From Gammaproteobacteria bacterium (GTDB taxonomy: Bacteria > Pseudomonadota > Gammaproteobacteria > Pseudomonadales > Azotimanducaceae), in assembly GCA_002725995.1 (NCBI GenBank), contig PBRQ01000020.1:1-32945 (forward strand): a stretch of 32,945 bases of DNA, read 5' to 3'. The notes beneath the pieces are model-generated. The model was given only the letters and a program-made list of their open reading frames with translations. It searched no databases and was not told where the DNA came from. The translations under genes were made by a program, and so were the position numbers. Numbering within the stretch: the first letter of the stretch is position 1; each line of letters opens with the position of its first letter. Shown piece after piece: positions 24,071-30,853 of the stretch.

Positions 24071-25929
24071 CCCTTACTACAAAGATATCCGTTCTTTTTG
24101 CTGCCGCTCTCCTAGCCGGTTGTGCAGTTTCAACTGACAATACCGTGATGGGAGGCAGTGCAGAAACCACAGGTAAAGCCGAAAGTCAGCAAAAGTCAGA
24201 ATCGAACCTGCCACGTACCGTGGCTGTTCTTCCATTTATCAACAAAACAGGAAGCGAGTTTGCGTACACGGTAGTGAGAAGAACCATGGTCAATCACTTC
24301 TCAACAAAAAACTACAGGATGCTACATTGGCGGGATGTCGACAGCCGACTCACGCTAGCCGGCCTTGATGGCGCGGCTGCCGTTAAAGAAAAATCATCGG
24401 AGGAGCTGCGGGCAATATTGGGTGTAGATGGTTTGCTTTATGGAGGCATTACTCACTATAACAAGACATTTGCCGGCATTTATGCGCAGATCGCAGTGGG
24501 TGTCGAGCTGAGATTTCTCAATGCGAAGGACGAGGTCATCTGGGAGGTTAAAGATGTTCAGCGATCGCATGCTGGTGGCTTATCGACGAACCCTGTTGGC
24601 CTCATCATGAATGCTCTAGTGGCAGCCAAACATTTGTACGGCGATATCAACCTTTATCGTGCTGCCGACGAACTCGGACGTGATCTCGCAAAAGAAATGC
24701 CTGAACCGCAGAGTGTATCCAAGCGTAAGAAACCGCTTATCTCCAATGTCGTACATTCCGGGGTAGATCAGTACCTCAAGTATGGCGATACGCTTGAAAT
24801 TGGAATTGAGGGGGCACCGGGCGTGACCGCCGCTGCCTCTATCGATGGTATTGGTATCGTTGACCTGACGGAGGAAGAGCCGGGTCAATATATCGGTAAG
24901 ATTGTACTAGACAGGAAACACAACCTGACCGACATCGCTGTCGTAGGTCGTTTGCAGGATGATTTCGGACAGACCAGCAGCTGGGTTTCCCCCTATGGGC
25001 TGCTCAATGTCGACAACAGCGCTCCCGGCAAGGTCGCAGCGCTCCAGGCTGAGTCACGTAACAGCGCTATAAATGTTCGCTGGACGGCACCAGGTGACCC
25101 GGATATTTCCGGGTACGAAATTTCCTGGGCCAATACCGAAACCGGGACTGCAAGCGGGAAACTCCAATCCAGTGATTCAACTGTAACCCTGGAAAAACTA
25201 CTCAATTTTCAGACAATCTATGTTTCTGTTTCAGCTTTTGACCGGGCGGGCAACCGCGGTGAAGCAGTGAAGATTGCCGGGACACCCGCACCGGACACCC
25301 GATTCGGTGGTGCAGCAATACTCTCCAGTTCCCTGCCAAATAATATCACCGGACTCAATCGCCTGATTCCGGAAAGAAACCCGTATTACCTCAGGCACAC
25401 GAGCAAGATTGCGACTGACGGTGTATTGCTCATTGCTCCGGGAGTAGAAATTATCGTCAGTCCCAAGGCTAAGCTATCGGTACTTGGTGAAATTCATACA
25501 TTCGGAAATCTTGAACATCCAATCATTGTGAGGGATGAAAAGGGACAGGTGTTTGATGAGTTCCTGATTCTCCAGTCTACCCAACCGATAGGCCTGCAAG
25601 GCCTAAAGATAAGTAATGCGGGCATTCCCATTCAGATAACTGCTGGCAACCCCCTCATCGGCGACTGCGTACTCGCAAACAGTGCCTTTAATGCGCTTTC
25701 TATATCCGGGTCAGCAAGACCCATCATTAGAAACTGTACACTCAGTGATGCGAAAGCCAGCGGGGTCATTGTTTCAGGCCAGGCCCAGCCGACATTTGAG
25801 AAGAACACCTTCAGCAACAATGATCCATTTCACCTTCAGAATGGCTCAACCTACCAGGTCGATATCCGTGACAATGTATTCGAACCTGCGGCTTCAGATA
25901 TGACCGTACTGGGTGACGTAAATTACTAG
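24067..25929 (+). CDS. lipoprotein: GNA1162/DUF799-like domain, FN3-like domain and right-handed beta-helix
   Basis: 620 residues from a TTG start with AAGGAG six bases ahead. The signal ends in LLAGC (Cys19). Residues 48-210 resemble the GNA1162/DUF799 lipoprotein domain, which has a CsgG/TolB-N-like fold: RTVAVLPFINKTGSEFA, LRAILGVDGLLYGGITHY, then VELRFLNAKDEVIWE. A beta-rich part (225-315) leads to an FN3-like module at about 319-408 (INVRWTAPGDPDISGYEISW). The last 180 residues look like a right-handed parallel beta-helix (short repeats such as SGSARPIIRNCTLSDAKASGV). FN3 and beta-helix parts usually bind glycans or proteins. Likely an envelope receptor or assembly factor acting with the MCE transporter. 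Confidence 0.8.
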   Translation: MTLTTKISVLFAAALLAGCAVSTDNTVMGGSAETTGKAESQQKSESNLPRTVAVLPFINKTGSEFAYTVVRRTMVNHFSTKNYRMLHWRDVDSRLTLAGLDGAAAVKEKSSEELRAILGVDGLLYGGITHYNKTFAGIYAQIAVGVELRFLNAKDEVIWEVKDVQRSHAGGLSTNPVGLIMNALVAAKHLYGDINLYRAADELGRDLAKEMPEPQSVSKRKKPLISNVVHSGVDQYLKYGDTLEIGIEGAPGVTAAASIDGIGIVDLTEEEPGQYIGKIVLDRKHNLTDIAVVGRLQDDFGQTSSWVSPYGLLNVDNSAPGKVAALQAESRNSAINVRWTAPGDPDISGYEISWANTETGTASGKLQSSDSTVTLEKLLNFQTIYVSVSAFDRAGNRGEAVKIAGTPAPDTRFGGAAILSSSLPNNITGLNRLIPERNPYYLRHTSKIATDGVLLIAPGVEIIVSPKAKLSVLGEIHTFGNLEHPIIVRDEKGQVFDEFLILQSTQPIGLQGLKISNAGIPIQITAGNPLIGDCVLANSAFNALSISGSARPIIRNCTLSDAKASGVIVSGQAQPTFEKNTFSNNDPFHLQNGSTYQVDIRDNVFEPAASDMTVLGDVNY

Positions 25930-25939
25930 GGAGACCCCA

Positions 25940-26914
25940 ATGAGACTGATCACATTAATCCTCCCACTATGTGCCCTGACGTTCAGCGCCACCGCCGAAG
26001 AATACGTCGAATGGGTCGGTGCCAACAGCGGAGTAAATTGGAGTTCCGGCAATATTCAGTCGGAAGGCGCCGGTATCGGCCCCAGCAGCATGCCGCCAAG
26101 TATGGCTAGGATGATGGCCTGCCGTGCTGCCGTGGTTGATGCCCAGCGCAACCTGCTGGAATCAATCCAGGGCGTGCGCGTCGAAGGAACGACCGTTGTC
26201 GCTAATATGATGGTGGAAAGCGACATGATCAAGACCAGCGTCAGCGGCCTGCTCCAGGGTGCGCAGGTAGTCAAGCGGGACCCACAATCGGACGGCAGTT
26301 GCCTGGTACAGATGACAGCCCCCCTTGGTGGCAAATTCACTACTGATGTTTATCAGCAGGTATTTGAAAACGTACCGGTCAGTAGCATAGAGCCCAAATT
26401 CACACCCTTAACAGCGATTGCTACATTTGTAGACAGAAGCCTGGAATTCTTAGTACCCAATAGTTCCGCCGCAGATACTCCCCCCTGGCAGCAAGGTCTT
26501 GACCGGCTATCGGCAAGAATATCAGCACTTGAAGACCTGCTCAGCACCCACCCGGCGGTCGTTGAAGTCAAGGATACTGGACCCACAGGGTTAGTCCTGG
26601 ATGCAAGGGGTAGTAATTTCATCCCGTCAATGTCGCCAAAAATTATCAAACTTCGAGCAGGCGTGATATATCCCAACGCACAGCATCAGGTGACCCGCCG
26701 TGAAAGGGGTCAGTTGGTCTCCCTGTTCACCAGAGATCTCAATACTGCCCGCAGGCACCCAACCGTGGGGGAAAGACCCATCGTGCTAAAAGCACTGAGA
26801 ACTTTCGGGAAAACACGAACACAAATCGTTCTGGGTACGCAATCATCTGACCGGCTGTTAGGACTGGTGAAAGACGGTTTTCTTGAAGATTCTGGCGTGA
26901 TCATTGTTTTATAG
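25940..26914 (+). CDS. LPP20-like secreted protein (paralog 2)
   Basis: 324 residues with a signal peptide (about 1-19, ending FSATA). It shares with the first gene of the operon the opening VNWSSGNIQSEGAG, the core CRAAVVDAQRNLLE, and the later GVIYPN region, so the two are diverged paralogs within one transcript. A cysteine directly before RAAVVDAQ and another near residue 120 are absent from paralog 1. Its position between the GNA1162-like lipoprotein and the DUF4384 gene fits the common co-occurrence of such domains. No enzyme motif is visible. It starts ten bases after the previous stop, preceded by GGGAGA. Confidence 0.75.
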   Translation: MRLITLILPLCALTFSATAEEYVEWVGANSGVNWSSGNIQSEGAGIGPSSMPPSMARMMACRAAVVDAQRNLLESIQGVRVEGTTVVANMMVESDMIKTSVSGLLQGAQVVKRDPQSDGSCLVQMTAPLGGKFTTDVYQQVFENVPVSSIEPKFTPLTAIATFVDRSLEFLVPNSSAADTPPWQQGLDRLSARISALEDLLSTHPAVVEVKDTGPTGLVLDARGSNFIPSMSPKIIKLRAGVIYPNAQHQVTRRERGQLVSLFTRDLNTARRHPTVGERPIVLKALRTFGKTRTQIVLGTQSSDRLLGLVKDGFLEDSGVIIVL

Positions 26915-26923
26915 GAGCACAAT

Positions 26924-27769
26924 ATGAAAACCAGACTATCTTTATATTTGTTCATTCTGGCGCTGCCTTTGTTGGTCAATGCGGAGCAATCTTCGATCAC
27001 CAAGGCAGATGGATACTCCTGCATGGGTGTTGACCATTCCCGAAAGCAAACCGAGAACCTCGCCCTCCAGGATGCTAAACGTAATGCTGTGGAATTTTCC
27101 AAGACTTACATTGAAAGTGAAACGGAAATGGAGAATTTCCAGTTAAAAAAAGATCTGGTTACCGCTTTCTCCAAAGCCAAGGTTAAGGTAATTGACGTGT
27201 TAAATGAAGTCTGGGATGACCCTGCCACCGGTGATTGTTATACGATAAAAATCCAGGCCGAAGTCATCCCGGCAAAAGCGGAAATGCAGAAGGTTGTTGC
27301 CAGCAGTACCATGATGGAAGACCCACGCGCACCGCTTACCATCAAAGTGTGGACCAATCAGGACACATTTAGGGCCGGTGAGGTTATGAAGGTCTTCCTC
27401 AGAGGCAACAAGCCATTTTATGGGCGGCTTATCTATATTGACGCATCGGGAACCAAACTGCAGATACTGCCAAACCCTTATCGCAAGGAAAATTATTTTC
27501 AGGGTGGTGTTATCTATGAAGTACCGACTGGCAATGATAAATTCGACCTCACCATACAGGAGCCATTTGGCACCGAAAAGGTCGTTTTGTATGGCAGCAC
27601 CGCCCCCCTTGGCCAACTCAGCACCGCCAATCTTGGCCCGGTGTTGCAGGTCAAAGAACCGGAAAAGGTAATCGCGGCGAAAACCCGCGGCATAGCGCTT
27701 ACAACCGAGAGAAAAGAACAGGTTTCCGAATTTGCTGAAGCAGTTGCCGAGGTTACGACCGACTCCTAA
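26924..27769 (+). CDS. secreted DUF4384 protein
   Basis: 281 residues with a signal peptide (about 1-20, ending LLVNA). Residues 30-125 resemble an LPP20/FlgO-like unit (ENLALQDAKRNAVEF). A DUF4384 domain spans about 135-235: APLTIKVWTNQDTFRAGE, then GRLIYIDASGTKLQILPNPY and a final TEKVVLYGSTAPL. DUF4384 domains are often found in proteins with caspase-like or kinase domains, and here the caspase-like gene is in the same locus. The start has AGGAG about eight bases upstream. The stop overlaps the stop of the cyclase-like gene by four bases, marking the end of the operon. Confidence 0.82.
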   Translation: MKTRLSLYLFILALPLLVNAEQSSITKADGYSCMGVDHSRKQTENLALQDAKRNAVEFSKTYIESETEMENFQLKKDLVTAFSKAKVKVIDVLNEVWDDPATGDCYTIKIQAEVIPAKAEMQKVVASSTMMEDPRAPLTIKVWTNQDTFRAGEVMKVFLRGNKPFYGRLIYIDASGTKLQILPNPYRKENYFQGGVIYEVPTGNDKFDLTIQEPFGTEKVVLYGSTAPLGQLSTANLGPVLQVKEPEKVIAAKTRGIALTTERKEQVSEFAEAVAEVTTDS

Positions 27770-28365
27770 CTTTCATACTGGTGCTGGTAGTAGGTGGTCT
27801 CAATCCCCGAGATACTTAAAGAGGCCGGTTTAAAAGACTTAACTAGCTCAGGGTCGGCACTCTCGTAGGCTAAATTGGTAAGCAGCGTCTCTCCACCTTC
27901 TGCGGTATCTTCTCCGAGTTTGGAGGCCAGGTTCATTTCTTCACCAAAATAGCCTTCCATGGTCTCAGAATACAGCAGGTTTCCATAACCTATGCCAACA
28001 CAGACTCTGAAGGGCTCGCTTTCGGTCAGCATCAACTTGTTTTCATGTACCGCCGCATGGGTCTCAAGTGATACACGAATAGCATCATCCGGGTGATCAA
28101 ATACGGCATAGATATTGTCAGCCTCAAACTTGAAGTCAAGATTGTTATAGGACTTGAGAATGGGTTCAACGATGCGACGCATCATGACCAGCCGAGTGAG
28201 GAAATGAACGATTCCATGTTCTTCAGAAATTCGTGAGAATCCCGATGAATCCAGAATCATGACCGAAACCTGCTGCCCGTATCGCTCAAAAATCTCAGCC
28301 TCTCGCTCCGCAGGGTCAATATCACTGACGATCAAATCGCTTAGATGCTCAAAAAGGTTTGCCAT
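27766..28365 (-). CDS. class III adenylate/guanylate cyclase-like protein
   Basis: 199 residues from the ATG at 28365; the longer open frame adds a leader overlapping the divergent gene and is less likely. A short N-terminal helix precedes one cyclase catalytic domain. First metal Asp is in VMILDSSGFSRI, the purine-facing Lys and second metal Asp are in KFEADNIYAVF, then VCVGIGYGNLL, and the transition-state segment reads GEEMNLASKLGED with Asn kept and Arg changed to Lys. No receiver, TM or other sensor domain is attached. It may make cAMP/cGMP weakly or act as a nucleotide-binding regulator. It converges on the MCE operon and diverges from a TPR gene. Confidence 0.75.
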   Translation of the reverse strand: MANLFEHLSDLIVSDIDPAEREAEIFERYGQQVSVMILDSSGFSRISEEHGIVHFLTRLVMMRRIVEPILKSYNNLDFKFEADNIYAVFDHPDDAIRVSLETHAAVHENKLMLTESEPFRVCVGIGYGNLLYSETMEGYFGEEMNLASKLGEDTAEGGETLLTNLAYESADPELVKSFKPASLSISGIETTYYQHQYES

Positions 28366-28423
28366 AGATTTTGACTTTCTTGAAGCAAGAGAATTATAGC
28401 GCGATATCCTATAGCATACCCAT

Positions 28424-29107
28424 ATGCACAAATTATTCTTTTCCGCGCTGCTCACCATGTGTTTTGCTGGAGCACCTCAGTCACAAGCACAGGACTTGGC
28501 TGCATGCATAGTCGCGCAAAAGCTAAAAGATCGCGGAGAACTCGCACGCGCCACCTCCCTCTATACCACGTGTATTCAGGAAGGGAAATTGCTGGCCGGC
28601 AGCAAGAGTATTGCCTTGAACAATCGGGGAAATATCTACATGGATGAAGGGCAATACAATCAAGCAATTGCAGATTTTGATGAGTCAGTAAAGCTTGACC
28701 CGGAGTATTCAAATGCCTACAGCAACCGTGGAATGGCGAACCAACTGAAGGGGCTCTACAACGCCGCCGTCCATGACTATGCTCAGGCCCTGAAATTTGA
28801 GGAAGGTAACCTGGACGCAGCTAATAATCTCGCCTGGATTTTGGCAACTTGTCCGATAAGCTCGCTTCGCGATGGAGAACTGGCAGTTGACCTGGCATCA
28901 AGGGCCAATGAGGCTACAAGCTATAGTGATTCAAGCCGCCTCGATACGCTGGCGGCAGCCTATGCTGAAGCTGGCCAGTTCCAGGTCGCCATTGACTACC
29001 AGCTAAAAGCGTTAAAGCTTGCCCCTGAGGCAGAGCAAAGGCAGCAAAAAGACAGGCTCTCTAACTACCAACAGGGCAAAGCCTACAGGGATCTATCGGG
29101 ACTCTGA
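28424..29107 (+). CDS. secreted TPR protein
   Basis: 227 residues with a signal peptide (about 1-22, ending SQAQ) and two or three cysteines in the first 50 mature residues. At least two TPR units are clear: IALNNRGNIYMDEGQYNQ with AIADFDESVKLDP, and NAYSNRGMANQLKGLYNA with AVHDYAQALKFE. A less regular helical part with LDTLAAAYAEAGQFQVA follows, a pattern common in bacterial TPR proteins. Likely a periplasmic protein-binding scaffold. The start is 58 bases from that of the cyclase-like gene, divergently, so the two may share control. No strong Shine-Dalgarno is seen. Confidence 0.78.
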   Translation: MHKLFFSALLTMCFAGAPQSQAQDLAACIVAQKLKDRGELARATSLYTTCIQEGKLLAGSKSIALNNRGNIYMDEGQYNQAIADFDESVKLDPEYSNAYSNRGMANQLKGLYNAAVHDYAQALKFEEGNLDAANNLAWILATCPISSLRDGELAVDLASRANEATSYSDSSRLDTLAAAYAEAGQFQVAIDYQLKALKLAPEAEQRQQKDRLSNYQQGKAYRDLSGL

Positions 29108-29150
29108 CCTGTTCACCCCTGATTTGACCACCCATGACATGTTCACCCCT
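29105..29150. repeat. two-copy direct repeat, 16 bases each, 30-base period
   Basis: TGACCTGTTCACCCCT at 29105-29120 recurs as TGACATGTTCACCCCT at 29135-29150 with one mismatch. The first copy overlaps the stop codon of the TPR gene. The second overlaps the 3' end of the possible small minus-strand ORF. It may be a remnant of a dispersed repeat. Confidence 0.7.
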
Positions 29151-29343
29151 TTCCAATAGCGGATCCCAGGGTTGAGCCAAACAATTGAAACGAAAGCAAA
29201 CTGATGCCTACCAGGCAAACCTGATCCAAAAGGCTGTTAATCTCCAGGTAAAAAATGGCCGCAACCCCCAGCACAAGACCAACCAACAAGCCTACCATCA
29301 TGCCAGCTAGCGGAAGTAGTGATTTCTCTGTGTGATTAGGCAA
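29143..29343 (-). CDS. possible small two-helix membrane protein
   Basis: 66 residues if read from a TTG at 29343, which has AGGAA a few bases upstream. Two hydrophobic segments (about 10-33 and 41-62) contain glycine-rich spacing (GMMVGLLVGLVLG; GSTLGSAIG), which suits close helix packing in the inner membrane. I know no family match. The stop lies in a direct repeat, and no ATG gives the full first helix, so it could be an unexpressed open frame. Confidence 0.4.
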   Translation of the reverse strand: MPNHTEKSLLPLAGMMVGLLVGLVLGVAAIFYLEINSLLDQVCLVGISLLSFQLFGSTLGSAIGKG

Positions 29344-29387
29344 AACTTTTCCTGGATCTGCTTTCTAAATGGACCCCTAATCCTACA

Positions 29388-29406
29388 CCAGCTAGCGCTA
29401 GTCTGG
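29388..29406. promoter_or_regulatory. near-perfect palindrome upstream of MFS gene
   Basis: CCAG-CTAGCGCTAG-T-CTGG forms a dyad with one unpaired base; the inner ten bases (29392-29401) are perfectly palindromic. A further seven-base inverted pair, CCCCTAA at 29374-29380 and TTAGGGG at 29431-29437, surrounds it. It lies about 100 bases before the MFS start, where an operator could sit. It is not followed by a T-run, so it is not an obvious terminator. Confidence 0.35.
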
Positions 29407-29510
29407 AGAAACTTTTAGTGATAATTTTAGTTAGGGGAAGACTTCACTTCAGCTTTAATTGCAGCAGGCGAGATGTTATTTTGTCGATCACTCACTCTCC
29501 CTGCGCAGTT

Positions 29511-30824
29511 ATGGCTCAAGAAACTCAGGAAGAAATTCCGCAGTCACTTTATTCAACTGAATATCGACGGTATATACTAGGCGTGCTCGTCGTCGTCTAT
29601 GTCTTTAACTTCATAGACCGACAGATACTTGCCATCCTGGCACCTTCGATAAAGCTGGACCTGCTTTTATCCGATACTGAAATCGGCGCATTGAGCGGTG
29701 TTGCATTTGGTATTTTTTATGCCACGCTTGGAATCCCTATCGCCCGACTTGCCGACCGTTACTCAAGGGTAAATATTATCTCTATATGTCTCGTCATCTG
29801 GAGTCTGATGACGGCAGTCTCTGGAATGGCGCTTCAATTTTGGCACCTCCTAATCGCCCGCATTGGAGTTGGTATTGGCGAAGCTGGAGGCAGCCCTCCG
29901 TCACACTCTCTCTTAGCCGACTACTTCGCCCCACGTGAACGCGCAACCGCCCTTGGCATTTACTCCCTCGGGATACCCGTTGGCATCTTGTTTGGCAACC
30001 TTGCTGGCGGCTGGATCAATGAGTTTTTTGGCTGGCGCTACGCTTTTTTTGTTGTCGGAGTACCCGGCATAATCCTGGCCATCATACTCAAGCTTACGGT
30101 AAAGGAGCCACCACGTGGCTACTCAGAAGGCATGAAACCGGAAGTCACGAGCGTACCTTTTACGGATGTGCTAAAGACAATGTGGAGTTTCCCTTCCTTC
30201 CGGTACCTTTCAATCGGTGCTGGTGCGCAGGCATTCGTCGGTTATGGCTCAATCGCATGGATGCCATCTTTCCTAATGCGAACCCACGATTTGAGCAGCG
30301 GTGAAGTGGGTACTGCATTGGGACTGATTATCGGCATATTTGGTGGTCTCGGAACCTTCCTGGGTGGATTCACCGGTGACAGGCTCGGGAAACGCGACGT
30401 TCGCTGGTACATGCTGGTACCTGCGATTGGTTTCCTGGTATCAGTGCCCTTTGGCATAGCCACCTTAACAGCGGACAAGCTGGTGCTGGTGCTGGCCTTT
30501 TATAGTATTCCAGCATTCCTGGTTAACCTGTACACGGGCCCAACATTCGGCATGACACAGTCGCTGGCACCGCTGGCAATGCGAGCTTCCGCATCAGCAT
30601 TGCTGCTGTTTATCATCAATATCATCGGGCTTGTGTTCGGACCAACCACCATTGGTATTATCAGCGATCTGCTTCAGGGAAGCATGCAGATGAATGATGT
30701 TGACTCACTAAAGTATGCGATGCTGGCCTGCAATCTTGTTTACCTCGTCGCCTTCTTGAGTTTCGCCCTGGCATCCAAGCACCTTAAGGAGGACCTTGCA
30801 CGGTCCGCTGAAATGAATAACTAG
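29511..30824 (+). CDS. MFS transporter, spinster-like
   Basis: 437 residues with twelve predicted helices. The ATG at 29511 is preferred; the frame is open back to 29418, but those 31 residues are polar and unlike an MFS start. The family loop motifs are visible: FNFIDRQILAILAPSIK at the end of helix 1, GIPIARLADRYSRVNI between helices 2 and 3, and RIGVGIGEAGGSPPSHSL in helix 4. The last two are the typical signature of the spinster/Spns-like bacterial transporters. Substrates of bacterial members are mostly undetermined; organic anions or lipids are possible. Convergent with the acyl-CoA synthetase gene, with 29 bases between stops. Confidence 0.88.
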   Translation: MAQETQEEIPQSLYSTEYRRYILGVLVVVYVFNFIDRQILAILAPSIKLDLLLSDTEIGALSGVAFGIFYATLGIPIARLADRYSRVNIISICLVIWSLMTAVSGMALQFWHLLIARIGVGIGEAGGSPPSHSLLADYFAPRERATALGIYSLGIPVGILFGNLAGGWINEFFGWRYAFFVVGVPGIILAIILKLTVKEPPRGYSEGMKPEVTSVPFTDVLKTMWSFPSFRYLSIGAGAQAFVGYGSIAWMPSFLMRTHDLSSGEVGTALGLIIGIFGGLGTFLGGFTGDRLGKRDVRWYMLVPAIGFLVSVPFGIATLTADKLVLVLAFYSIPAFLVNLYTGPTFGMTQSLAPLAMRASASALLLFIINIIGLVFGPTTIGIISDLLQGSMQMNDVDSLKYAMLACNLVYLVAFLSFALASKHLKEDLARSAEMNN

Positions 30825-30825
30825 T

Positions 30826-30846
30826 CAGGATCAGACCCCATTCCTG
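30826..30846. repeat. short inverted repeat between convergent genes
   Basis: CAGGA and TCCTG (30826-30830, 30842-30846) flank an 11-base loop between two convergent stop codons. The stem is only five pairs and has no T-run on either side, so a terminator role is weak. Confidence 0.25.
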
Positions 30847-30853
30847 CTGCCGT

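Noticed and set aside
28366-28458. N-terminal extension of the cyclase-like gene
   Set aside because: It would overlap the start of the divergent TPR gene and adds a non-conserved leader; the ATG at 28365 is the better start.
30829-30845. GGATCAGACCCCATTCC, similar to REP-like fragments seen in gammaproteobacteria
   Set aside because: There is only one partial copy with no RAYT transposase nearby, so it is not enough to call a mobile-element remnant.
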